A DNA stretch of 16,751 bases. Origin: an uncultured archaeon. Lineage in GTDB: Archaea > Nanobdellota > Nanobdellia > Woesearchaeales > CAIVOO01. The stretch covers positions 1 through 16,751 of the forward strand of contig CAIVOO010000123.1 of assembly GCA_903907555.1 (NCBI GenBank). The letters run 5' to 3'. Positions 7,347 through 14,545 of this stretch are shown here, piece by piece; the stretch's first letter is position 1; the number at the start of each line of letters is the position of its first letter. The position numbers and the translations under genes are program-made. The notes beneath the pieces were generated by a model. That model did not search any database, had not been told where the DNA came from, and saw only the letters and a program-made list of their open reading frames with translations.

Positions 7347-7476
7347 TCGACTAGTTCTAAGGAGTGTATAGTATCCACATATATTTAAAGATTTTGGTAG
7401 TGAAAACTATATTCCGGGGTATATGAGAGATACTACCGATAGCAAAAAATTGAGGTGAAGAACCGGGGGAGGCAAA

Positions 7477-8550
7477 ATGGACTTTTTGGTACAAAATGCA
7501 TTAAAGCAAGAAAACGTTAAGGAATTTGAAGGATTGGATGTTGGACAGGCCAACATAAAAGTGATTGGCGTAGGTGGAGCAGGAAATAATATGGTGAACT
7601 GGCTCTACAAGAAGGGAATCAAAGGCGCAGAGATAGTGGCATGCAACACAGACCAGCAGCATCTGCAGATTACAGAAGCTGACAGGAAATTCTTGTTAGG
7701 AAGAAATGTGACAAGAGGACTAGGTTGTGGCGGATTCCCAGAAAAAGGCTCAGAAGCTGCCAAGGAATCATTACAGTCACTTAAGGAATCTCTCAAAGAT
7801 TCAGATATGGTATTCGTTTGCGCAGGTATGGGAGGCGGAACAGGAACAGGAGCAGCTCCAGTAGTTGCCCAGGTTGCCAAGGACGCAGGCGCAATCGTGA
7901 TTGGAACAGTCACAATGCCATTCAAGATTGAGAGAGCGAGAATCGACAAGGCAGAATTCGGACTGCAGCAGTTAAGACAAGTGTCAGACACAGTAGTCGT
8001 CATCGACAACAACAGACTAGTTGCAATTGCAGGAAATCTTCCAGTAACTCAGGCGTTCGCAGTTGCAAACGAGTTGATTGCGACAATGATTAAAGGAATT
8101 GTAGAGACAATCGCAATCCCATCATTGGTCAACTTGGATTACGCAGATGTAAAGGCGATTATGACAAATGGAGGAGTTGCAGCAATAGGCGTTGGCAGCT
8201 CAGACACAACAAACAAGGTTGAAGAAGCAGTCAAGGGAGCCTTGGCAAATCCATTGCTCGACATTAACTACAAGGGTGCGACAGGAGCCATCATCCACGT
8301 GGCCGGTGGACCAGACCTGACACTCGACGAGATCAACAGGATAGGAGAGATGGTAACCGAGACAATGGACCCAGACGCAAACGTTATCTGGGGAGCAAGA
8401 GTTTCTGATGACATGAAGGGAAGGATAACAGTTATGACAATCATAACAGGAGTCCAGAGCCCATACATTGTCGGAAAGCAGGACTACAGGAAGCCAAGCG
8501 CACAAGCAAGGCATGTCAGCAACGAGCTCGGCATAGAAATAATCCGATAA
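7477..8550 (+). CDS. ftsZ: Cell division GTPase FtsZ
   Basis: FtsZ polymerises into the cytokinetic ring. The protein (357 aa) has the nucleotide-binding VIGVGGAGNN near 29-38, CNTDQQHL near 56, the tubulin signature GGGTGTGAAP at 119-128, and the T7 synergy loop NLDYAD with Asn219, Asp221 and Asp224. A conserved GAIIHV...ANVIWGARV segment follows in the C-terminal domain. It resembles archaeal FtsZ1-type sequences. A short linker leads to the C-terminal peptide ELGIEIIR, the probable contact for the membrane anchor SepF, encoded at 14546. The start is fixed by GGGGGAGG at 7465-7472, four bases before the ATG. The gene has its own long upstream region and its own terminator, so it is probably monocistronic. 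No key residue is missing. Confidence 0.97.
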   Translation: MDFLVQNALKQENVKEFEGLDVGQANIKVIGVGGAGNNMVNWLYKKGIKGAEIVACNTDQQHLQITEADRKFLLGRNVTRGLGCGGFPEKGSEAAKESLQSLKESLKDSDMVFVCAGMGGGTGTGAAPVVAQVAKDAGAIVIGTVTMPFKIERARIDKAEFGLQQLRQVSDTVVVIDNNRLVAIAGNLPVTQAFAVANELIATMIKGIVETIAIPSLVNLDYADVKAIMTNGGVAAIGVGSSDTTNKVEEAVKGALANPLLDINYKGATGAIIHVAGGPDLTLDEINRIGEMVTETMDPDANVIWGARVSDDMKGRITVMTIITGVQSPYIVGKQDYRKPSAQARHVSNELGIEIIR

Positions 8551-8575
8551 GGATTATTATTTTTTTATTTTTTTA
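8538..8575 (+). terminator. ftsZ terminator hairpin overlapping the stop codon
   Basis: AATAATCC (8538-8545) and GGATTATT (8551-8558) form a perfect 8-bp stem whose GATAA loop contains the TAA stop codon. Two T-runs follow (about 8560-8575). Archaeal termination mainly needs the U-tract; the hairpin makes it look like an intrinsic terminator. Confidence 0.7.
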
Positions 8576-8579
8576 TATT

Positions 8580-8711
8580 GGCAAGATCACAACTCACGAT
8601 CACCGAATCACGGTGTGTTTTCTTGCCTTCATTATTTAACCACCCCCAACAAATTAAACAATGAAGGCAAACCTGGCCCTTCATGCGGCGACGCATGAGG
8701 GCGCTTTTTTT
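8580..8711 (+). ncRNA. Candidate structured RNA with GNRA-capped terminator hairpin
   Basis: Between the ftsZ terminator and the cupredoxin promoter lie nested inverted repeats. P1: GGCAAGA (8580-8586) with TCTTGCC (8621-8627), enclosing CACCG/CGGTG (8601-8605/8611-8615). P2: TTGCCTTCATT (8623-8633) with AATGAAGGCAA (8660-8670), which shares bases with P1 and so is an alternative fold. P3: an 11-bp stem with one bulge, 8676-8687 with 8692-8702, capped by GCGA (a GNRA tetraloop) and followed two bases later by seven T (8705-8711). It could be a small RNA or the leader of the downstream gene. The promoter is unclear: TTTATATT near 8571-8579 would start transcription near 8600, inside P1. No known RNA family is recognised. 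Confidence 0.45.
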
Positions 8712-8762
8712 ATACAAAGTTATAAAAATAGCCCTGTAATTCTTACTCGAGGGGGTAACAAA

Positions 8763-9164
8763 ATGAAAGCAATTAATTGTATTTTGATTATGATAGTTTT
8801 AGTACTTTTAGCTGGATGCGCGCAGCAAACACAGCAGTTGCCTGCACAGACACCGCCAGCAACTCAGCAGGCAGCTCCGCCTGTTGCAGCAAAAGCGCCT
8901 GCAGCAACTGAAGCAGCTGCACTAACCAATGATGTGGCTATAAAGGATTTCGTATTCATGCCAAGAGAACTGGCTGTCAAGAAAGGCACAACAGTAACTT
9001 GGACAAATGAAGATTCTACACCGCACATAATTGCATTCTCGGATTCAGAATCGCAGCAGCTCGGCAAGGGAGACACATACAGCAAGAAATTTGATACAAC
9101 AGGAACATTCGAATATCATTGCAGCATACATCCGAGCATGCAGGGAACAGTTGTTGTAGAATAA
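8763..9164 (+). CDS. Cupredoxin (plastocyanin/amicyanin-like) lipoprotein
   Basis: A type 1 blue-copper electron carrier anchored outside the cytoplasmic membrane. Residues 1-19 form a lipoprotein-type signal with lipobox LAGC (Cys19). An Ala/Pro/Gln-rich flexible linker runs over about 20-55, and residues 56-133 are the copper domain. Predicted copper ligands are His88 in TPHII, Cys120 and His123 in YHCSIHPSM, and Met126; the C-x2-H-x2-M spacing is that of amicyanin. I start at 8763 because the signal peptide begins there and GAGGGGG (8749-8755) lies eight bases upstream. The frame also has an ATG at 8661, but that would add 34 residues ahead of the signal and span the terminator hairpin. 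TATAAAAATA (8721-8730) or TTTTATAC (8707-8714) is the likely promoter. It converges on the nitroreductase gene with a two-base gap. Confidence 0.9.
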   Translation: MKAINCILIMIVLVLLAGCAQQTQQLPAQTPPATQQAAPPVAAKAPAATEAAALTNDVAIKDFVFMPRELAVKKGTTVTWTNEDSTPHIIAFSDSESQQLGKGDTYSKKFDTTGTFEYHCSIHPSMQGTVVVE

Positions 9165-9166
9165 GT

Positions 9167-9877
9167 CTAATTTGTTACAGATTCTTTTTTCTTGAATTTC
9201 TTTTTTATCTTTTCGCGAAGCCTGATTAGCGCAGGCTTTATTCTCTCGTGCAGCTTTGCTGCTTTCTTCTCGACGTATTTCTTGCCTGCTTTCGCTTCAC
9301 GCTCCCAAACACCAGAGTATCTTGATATTGTTGCATCTAAATCTCTTATCCTGTTTCCGTAAGTCTCTATGAAAACTTGCGAATATAGCTCTGCTCTTGG
9401 CGGCTCTGGCGGGGTTTCGTTAGGATAGCCTATCGGAATAACTGCCTGCGGCCTTGCAGTGCCTGTTATTTTCAGTATGCGCAAAAGCATTTCTTCTTCG
9501 AAAGCCCCGACCCAGCAGGCTCCCAAGCCTAAAGCATGCGCTGTCAGCAGCATGTTTTCTATTACTGCTGCGCAATTTTGTATTGAATAAAGCTTTTCTC
9601 CTCTAAGTCCGTAATGCCTTTTCTGCAAATCAGGAACATCAACAACCAGCAATATCGCAGGCGCTTTTCCAATCCACTGCTGCTGAAGGCAGGCATCTGC
9701 AATCTGCTTTCTCATATCTTCATCTTCAACAACTATAAATCGGTAATTCTGAAGATTTCCTGCAGAAGGAGCAGCTCTGCCAGCAGATATTATCTGGGCT
9801 ATCTTGTCCCATTCCACAGGTATATCAAGAAACTTTCTTACAGAACGCCTTGTGTGGATGCATTCGATTATGTCCAT
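9167..9877 (-). CDS. Nitroreductase-family FMN oxidoreductase with basic C-terminal extension
   Basis: Nitroreductase-fold flavoproteins use FMN and NAD(P)H to reduce varied substrates; the substrate cannot be told here. Visible family marks are the FMN-phosphate motif TRRSVRKF near residue 9, APSAGNLQNYRF near 36, the IQNCAAVIENMLLTAHALGLGACWVGAF segment around 98-125, and GYPNETP near 150. The core ends near 180. The remaining 55 residues form a Lys/Arg-rich helical tail (KKYVEKKAAKLHERIKPALI and onward) that is not usual in the family and might bind a membrane surface or nucleic acid. A TATA-like box (TTTAAA at about 9902-9907, read on minus) lies about 27 nt from the ATG with no Shine-Dalgarno, so the mRNA is probably leaderless. 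The gene diverges from EF-2. Confidence 0.88.
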   Translation of the reverse strand: MDIIECIHTRRSVRKFLDIPVEWDKIAQIISAGRAAPSAGNLQNYRFIVVEDEDMRKQIADACLQQQWIGKAPAILLVVDVPDLQKRHYGLRGEKLYSIQNCAAVIENMLLTAHALGLGACWVGAFEEEMLLRILKITGTARPQAVIPIGYPNETPPEPPRAELYSQVFIETYGNRIRDLDATISRYSGVWEREAKAGKKYVEKKAAKLHERIKPALIRLREKIKKKFKKKESVTN

Positions 9878-9941
9878 ATATGCTATTAATGAACAGCTCT
9901 TTTTAAACCTTATCTCTTACTGGAAAGGGCTAAAAGGCAAA

Positions 9942-9994
9942 AGATTTATAAAATACCCCCTTCGGAATTAATATTATAACAATTAATAGGAGGA
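9942..9994 (+). promoter_or_regulatory. EF-2 promoter and ribosome-binding site
   Basis: TTTATAAAA at 9945-9953 is a good archaeal TATA box, predicting a start near 9975. A strong AGGAGGA at 9988-9994 follows, seven bases before the ATG at 10002. This highly expressed gene thus uses a leadered, Shine-Dalgarno-driven mRNA, unlike the leaderless neighbours. Confidence 0.7.
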
Positions 9995-10001
9995 ATTCAC
10001 T

Positions 10002-12197
10002 ATGGGAGAAAAGATGATTGACAGGATGCAGAGGATGGTTAACCAGCCAGTCAATATTAGAAATATTTGCACAAGCGCTCATATTCACCACGGCAAGACT
10101 GCTTTTACAGACAATCTTTTGGCAGCTGCTGGACTTATGTCAGAGAATCTTGCAGGAGACCTTGAAGGTGGTATGGCTACATGGCTTCACAAGGACGAGC
10201 AGGAGAGGCTGATGACTGTTGATTCAGCAAACGTTTCCATGGTTCACGATTTTGAAGGACAGGAATATCTCATTAATCTGATTGACACGCCTGGGCACGT
10301 TGATTTCGGCGGAAATGTCACAAGGGCAATGAGAGCTATCGATGGAACTGTAGTTCTCGTATGCGCATCAGAAGGAATCATGCCGCAGACAGAGACTGTT
10401 ATCAGGCAAGCTCTGAGAGAAAGAGTAAAGCCAGTTCTTTTCATTAACAAGGTTGACAGGCTGATAAAGGAAATGATGATGGGTCCTGAGCAGATTCAGA
10501 ACAGGCTCACAAAAATAATTCTTGAATATAACAGACTTGTAGAAAAAATTGCTGAGGAAGAATTCAAGCAGAAATGGAAAGTCAACATAGCTGATGGAAG
10601 CGTTGCATTCGGCTCTGCAAGAGAAAATTGGGCATTGTCAATACCTTACATGCAGAGAACTAAAGTTTCTTTCAAGGACATATTGAATGCTTACAACCTT
10701 CCGACAGAAGAGGAAAGAACAAAATGGTTCTGGGAGCACGCTCCGCTGAACACTGTTGTTCTTGATATGGTAATCAAGCATCTTCCAAATCCGCTGAATG
10801 CCCAAAAATACAGAATCCCAAAAATCTGGCACGGCGAACTCGATTCAGAATTAGGAAAGTCTATGATAAACTGCGATCCGAATGGGAAAGTTGCTTATTG
10901 TGTAACAAGAATCCTTATTGATCCTAAATCAGGCAGAGAGATTGCTGCAGGAAGGCTTTACAGCGGAACAATAAAGGAAGGGATGACAATTTACTCAAGC
11001 CATCAGAAATCAAACCAGAGAGTGCAGAATGTTTACATGTATGTCGGAGTCAAGACGGAATCTTTCCAGAGCGTTCCGGCAGGCAATGTTCTTGCGCTGG
11101 CAGGAATAAACACTTCAGCAGGAGACACAATTACAGAAACTCCTGAACAGCCTTTCGAAGATTTGAGGCACATATTCGAGCCAGTCATCACAAAAGCTAT
11201 CAAGGTCAAAAATTCGCAGGACCTGCCTAAATTAGTTGAAGTCTTGAGAAAAGTCGCAAAGGAAGACCCATCTGTCAAGATAACAATTAATGAAGAGACT
11301 GGAGAGAATTTGATGAGCGGTATGGGAGAGCTCCACCTGGAAATCATAGAGAATAGAATCAAAACTGAGAAGAAGCTTGAAATCCTAACCTCAGCGCCAA
11401 TTGTTGTTTACAGGGAATCAATAACAAAGGCATCGCAGATGGTTGAAGGAAAATCCCCTAACAAGCACAACACGTTCTACTTTACTGTTGAGCCTGTTTC
11501 AGAAGCATTGACGGCATTGTTTGCAAATGGGGACATCTCAGACAACAGAATAAAGAAGAAAGATCCTGAATTGAGGAAAAAGCTGATAGGTGCAGGCCTT
11601 GATGCAAAGGAAGCAGACCAGATAAAGGATTTTTACAAAGGAAACATATTCCTTGACGCAACAAGAGGGCAAGTTTATGGAAATGAAGTCATGGAACTCA
11701 TCCTTGATATGTTTGAAGATGTCATGGAAAACGGACCGCTCGCAAGAGAGCCGTGCCTAAGCGTTGTCGTAAAATTAATTGATATGAAGCTGCACGAAGA
11801 CGCAATCCACAGGGGGCCAGCACAGGTTTACCCGGCAATCAGGGATGGCATTAGAGGAGCCATGATGACAGGCAGCCCGATAATGTTCGAGCCCAAGCAG
11901 ATACACTTAATCGAGGCGCCTACAGAATACAATGCAGCAGTCACGACATTAGTCTCGCAGAAGAGAGGGCTTATCCTTGAAGTGAATCAGGAAGGGGACC
12001 AGACAGCAATCAAGGCAAAACTTCCTGTCATGGAACTTCTCGGCTGGAGCAGCGACTTGAGGTCAGCTACAAGAGGAAGGGGAAACTCATCGCTTGTAGA
12101 CCAGACATTCGAGAGGCTGCCAAGAGAGCTGCAGGAGAAAGTAGTCAAGATAATAGTCCAGAGAAAAGGACTGACTGCAGGACAGCTAGGAGCATAA
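10002..12197 (+). CDS. fusA: Translation elongation factor 2 (aEF-2)
   Basis: EF-2 is the GTPase that moves tRNA and mRNA through the ribosome. The length (731 aa) and domain order are normal for archaeal EF-2: G domain, domain II near 290-390, domains III-V to the end. Seen motifs are DTPGH at 95-99, NKVD at 149-152, the G5-like GSA, SGMGELHLEI in domain III, and LHEDAIHRGPAQVYPAIR in domain IV, where His603 is the expected diphthamide site. Its modifier DphB is encoded at 6329. Two usually invariant regions are altered. The P-loop reads AHIHHGKTA, with His29 where most homologues have Asp and Ala34 where most have Thr/Ser. Switch I reads DEQERLMTVDSANVSM, with RLMT (69-72) replacing RGIT. 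The Mg-contacting Thr72 is kept. These could be lineage features. The convergent orphan gene begins its stop six bases downstream. Confidence 0.97.
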   Translation: MGEKMIDRMQRMVNQPVNIRNICTSAHIHHGKTAFTDNLLAAAGLMSENLAGDLEGGMATWLHKDEQERLMTVDSANVSMVHDFEGQEYLINLIDTPGHVDFGGNVTRAMRAIDGTVVLVCASEGIMPQTETVIRQALRERVKPVLFINKVDRLIKEMMMGPEQIQNRLTKIILEYNRLVEKIAEEEFKQKWKVNIADGSVAFGSARENWALSIPYMQRTKVSFKDILNAYNLPTEEERTKWFWEHAPLNTVVLDMVIKHLPNPLNAQKYRIPKIWHGELDSELGKSMINCDPNGKVAYCVTRILIDPKSGREIAAGRLYSGTIKEGMTIYSSHQKSNQRVQNVYMYVGVKTESFQSVPAGNVLALAGINTSAGDTITETPEQPFEDLRHIFEPVITKAIKVKNSQDLPKLVEVLRKVAKEDPSVKITINEETGENLMSGMGELHLEIIENRIKTEKKLEILTSAPIVVYRESITKASQMVEGKSPNKHNTFYFTVEPVSEALTALFANGDISDNRIKKKDPELRKKLIGAGLDAKEADQIKDFYKGNIFLDATRGQVYGNEVMELILDMFEDVMENGPLAREPCLSVVVKLIDMKLHEDAIHRGPAQVYPAIRDGIRGAMMTGSPIMFEPKQIHLIEAPTEYNAAVTTLVSQKRGLILEVNQEGDQTAIKAKLPVMELLGWSSDLRSATRGRGNSSLVDQTFERLPRELQEKVVKIIVQRKGLTAGQLGA

Positions 12198-12203
12198 TTC
12201 TTT

Positions 12204-12530
12204 TTATTTATTTAATTTTTTAAATGCGTAGTTCTCATTAGCTTCCAGCCCGAACATTTTATCAATATCGAATGTTCTTCCCATATAATTGAAAACTCTC
12301 GGCCAGTAATGGCTGTTGTGTGAAAGCCTTTCCCTCTCAAGAACTCCTATTTTGCCATCGCTTATTAGTCTGCATGTGTCCACGCCTGCCCTTTCAGCCT
12401 CGCCTTCCAAGATTGCTGTGAGAATCTTATCACGCTGAGGCTCATAACTTGGAAGCGGCTCAAGCCTAATCAGCAGTTCAGAAAGAAATTGGATTTCCCT
12501 TAAATCATTATCAGATAGTCTTGCGAGCAT
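12204..12530 (-). CDS. Hypothetical protein (108 aa)
   Basis: I recognise no family. It is a charged soluble protein, probably helical in its first half (LSDNDLREIQFLSELLIRLE) and mixed afterwards, with no signal peptide or membrane helix. The C-terminal half has an aromatic/basic stretch (HNSHYWPRVFNYMGRTFDID). A TATA-like TTTAATTTA at about 12554-12562, read on minus, lies about 27 nt from the ATG and there is no Shine-Dalgarno, supporting a real leaderless gene. It lies convergent to EF-2 and divergent from the ligase gene. A T-rich stretch at 12198-12222 can end EF-2 transcription inside its 3' end. Confidence 0.65.
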   Translation of the reverse strand: MLARLSDNDLREIQFLSELLIRLEPLPSYEPQRDKILTAILEGEAERAGVDTCRLISDGKIGVLERERLSHNSHYWPRVFNYMGRTFDIDKMFGLEANENYAFKKLNK

Positions 12531-12600
12531 TAAAAAATAATAAATGCTGGAGCTTTAATTTAAGCTTTTAGCTGATGCAAAAGATATATCTGAGAATAGC

Positions 12601-12610
12601 TTTTTATACT
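12601..12610 (+). promoter_or_regulatory. DNA ligase TATA box
   Basis: TTTTTATACT lies with its centre about 26 nt before the ligase ATG at 12631, and no Shine-Dalgarno is present. A leaderless transcript is expected. Confidence 0.6.
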
Positions 12611-12630
12611 CGTTCAAATCTATTAATTAT

Positions 12631-14400
12631 ATGGAATATTCGAAACTTGTTGATTTGTACCAAAAGCTTGAGTCTACTCCGAAAAGGCTTGAAAAGACTC
12701 ATCTTCTGTCAGAATTTCTTAAGCAGGTTCCTAAGGAGGATATGCATCATATCATGCTTCTTGTGCAGGGCAAGGTTTTTCCAAACTGGGATGACAGGAA
12801 GATAGGGTTTGCAGCAAGATTGGTTTTGAAAGCCCTGACTATTTCCACAGGCATTAGTGTTGATGATATGGAAAAGTTGTGGAAAGAGACTGGAGATTTA
12901 GGGCTTGTTGCAGAGACTGTAATAAAAAAGAAAAAACAGGTAACATTATTTTCACAGGATATCACGACTGCAAAGGTTTTTGCGAATGTTCAGAAGATGG
13001 CAACTCTCGAAGGAGAAGGCACTGTTGACAGGAAAGTGCAGCTGCTTGCAGAATTATTGACAAGTGCAACGCCTAAAGAAGCAATTTACTTAATCAGGAC
13101 TGCTCTCGAAGACTTGCGCGTCGGTTTGGGAGAGGGAACTATCAGGGATGCAATAGTCTGGGCTTTCTTTGCAGAAAAGATTGGAATGAAATATGACTTG
13201 CAGGAGAATGATTTGGTTCTTCCAGACAATAACCGCGAGCTTTACGAGCACTTTTCAATTGTTGTTCAGGAGGCTTACGACATCACTAATGATTTTTCAA
13301 AAGTTGCAGAGCTTGCAAAATACGGCGAAGAGAGATTAAAGGAAGTTTCTTTGGAGCCTGGCAGGCCTGTAAAGGTCATGCTTGCGCAGAAAGTCCATTC
13401 CATGGAGGAAGGATTGGAAAAAGTTGAGGCGCCTGCAGCGATTGAGAACAAGTATGATGGTTTCAGGGTTGAAGTCCACAAGAAAAATGGCGAAATAATG
13501 CTTTTCACAAGAAGGTTGGAGAATGTCACAAAACAATTTCCTGAAATAGTTGATTTTGTACGCGAGAATGTTGCCGGAGAGTCATTTATTTTAGATTCAG
13601 AAGCAGTCGGATTCAGTCCGAAGACAAACAAATATCTTCCATTCCAGGAAATATCCCAGAGAATCAAGCGAAAATATGATATTTCTGAAATGTCGTCAAA
13701 GTTTCCTGTCGAATTGAACATTTTCGACATACTTTATTACGAAGGCAAGAGCTACATCAAGGAAGAATTCCAAGTTAGACGAAAATTATTGGAAAAAATC
13801 ACAACACAAAAGCCATTGAAGATAGTTCTGGCCAAAGAGATAATTACAAGCGACCCTTTTGTCGGACAAAAATTTTATCACGAAGCAATCAATTCAGGAT
13901 TTGAAGGTGTTATGCTCAAAAATCTGAAAGCTCCTTACAAGCCAGGCTCAAGAGTTGGGTTCATGGTTAAGCTAAAGCCTGTTTTGGACATGCTTGATGT
14001 TGTAATCACAGCAGGAGAATGGGGCGAGGGAAAGCGCTCTGGCTGGCTGTCCACATACACAATAGCTGTACGCGATGAAGACACTGGCGAATTCTTGGAG
14101 ATTGGCAAAGTCGGAACAGGGTTCAAGGAAAAAGATGAGGAAGGCGTTTCGTTCAACCAAATTACTGAGCTGCTTAAGCCTCTTGTTATTTCTGAAAAAG
14201 GAAAAGAAGTGATTGTGAAGCCGGAAATAGTCATTGAAGTCTCTTTCGAAGAAGTTCAGAAGTCTCCATCATACAAGTCAGGCTACGCATTGAGATTTCC
14301 GAGATTGGCTCGCTTGAGGAACATGGAGCGCTCTGCAGAAGACATAAACACATTAGCTGATGTTGAGGATATATTCTACGGGCAGAAAAAAAGAAGTTAA
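12631..14400 (+). CDS. lig: ATP-dependent DNA ligase
   Basis: Replicative archaeal ligase: it seals nicks between Okazaki fragments using ATP through a lysyl-AMP intermediate. The length (589 aa) is typical of archaeal LigI-type enzymes. An N-terminal DNA-binding domain covers about 1-230. The adenylation domain carries motif I ENKYDGFR with catalytic Lys274, the downstream LFTRRLENVTKQFPE segment, motif III-like ILDSEAVGF near 316, motif IV EGVMLKN (Glu425, Lys430), and motif V MVKLKP (Lys447, Lys449). The OB domain follows, with KVGTGFKEKD near 494 and RFPRLARLR near 561. All core catalytic residues are present. The start at 12631 agrees with the TATA position. The next feature is the inverted-repeat element, which starts directly after the stop codon. 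Confidence 0.97.
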   Translation: MEYSKLVDLYQKLESTPKRLEKTHLLSEFLKQVPKEDMHHIMLLVQGKVFPNWDDRKIGFAARLVLKALTISTGISVDDMEKLWKETGDLGLVAETVIKKKKQVTLFSQDITTAKVFANVQKMATLEGEGTVDRKVQLLAELLTSATPKEAIYLIRTALEDLRVGLGEGTIRDAIVWAFFAEKIGMKYDLQENDLVLPDNNRELYEHFSIVVQEAYDITNDFSKVAELAKYGEERLKEVSLEPGRPVKVMLAQKVHSMEEGLEKVEAPAAIENKYDGFRVEVHKKNGEIMLFTRRLENVTKQFPEIVDFVRENVAGESFILDSEAVGFSPKTNKYLPFQEISQRIKRKYDISEMSSKFPVELNIFDILYYEGKSYIKEEFQVRRKLLEKITTQKPLKIVLAKEIITSDPFVGQKFYHEAINSGFEGVMLKNLKAPYKPGSRVGFMVKLKPVLDMLDVVITAGEWGEGKRSGWLSTYTIAVRDEDTGEFLEIGKVGTGFKEKDEEGVSFNQITELLKPLVISEKGKEVIVKPEIVIEVSFEEVQKSPSYKSGYALRFPRLARLRNMERSAEDINTLADVEDIFYGQKKRS

Positions 14401-14520
14401 TTTTGTTAGCATCTGCTCGAGCTTTATGTGAATTTCTATAACTGACATCTCCCGTAGGGAGCATCCCCTCTGTCAGTTGAAAAATTGTTTTATAGCTCTC
14501 GCAAATTGATGCTAACAAAA
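14401..14520. repeat. 120-bp structured element with perfect 13-bp terminal inverted repeats
   Basis: TTTTGTTAGCATC (14401-14413) is exactly complementary to GATGCTAACAAAA (14508-14520). Inside are GAGCT/AGCTC (14419-14423/14494-14498) and AACTGACA/TGTCAGTT (14440-14447/14471-14478), nested on about the same centre. At the apex are competing hairpins in which one GGGA can pair with the TCCC on either side. The element starts at the first base after the ligase stop and lies between two convergent genes. It could be a miniature inverted-repeat element, a bidirectional terminator, or a structured RNA. No target-site duplication is obvious. Confidence 0.75.
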
Positions 14521-14545
14521 AATATATAATAAAAGAATTAGAAAC

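Larger units (their letters stand above)
7088..7476. promoter_or_regulatory. Divergent regulatory region between dphB and ftsZ
   Basis: This 389-nt gene-free stretch holds the dphB TATA box near 7115, two 14-bp perfect palindromes at 7193-7206 and 7214-7227, a very AT-rich run with several TATA-like sites (7235-7285), and three copies of TTTGGCGA at 7295, 7322 and 7339. It also holds a strong TATA-like box CATATATTTAAAG (about 7378-7390), an inverted repeat GGTAGT/ACTACC (7396-7401/7432-7437) and the ftsZ ribosome-binding site GGGGGAGG (7465-7472). The TATA position implies an ftsZ 5' UTR of roughly 65 nt. I see no convincing gene here. Confidence 0.65.

Noticed and set aside
7193..7378. 61-codon minus-strand reading frame between dphB and ftsZ
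   Set aside because: It starts with GTG, has no ribosome-binding site, has AT-driven composition and overlaps palindromes and repeats; more likely regulatory DNA.
8580..8711. tRNA gene in the structured region downstream of ftsZ
   Set aside because: No cloverleaf, no T-loop consensus and no CCA-compatible acceptor stem could be drawn.
12575..12805. 76-codon plus-strand frame overlapping the start of DNA ligase
   Set aside because: It is an out-of-frame shadow of the ligase gene; the ligase frame has the family motifs.
14401..14520. C/D or H/ACA guide RNA in the inverted-repeat element
   Set aside because: No paired C/C' and D/D' boxes, and no terminal ACA outside the stem; the ACA present lies inside the terminal repeat.
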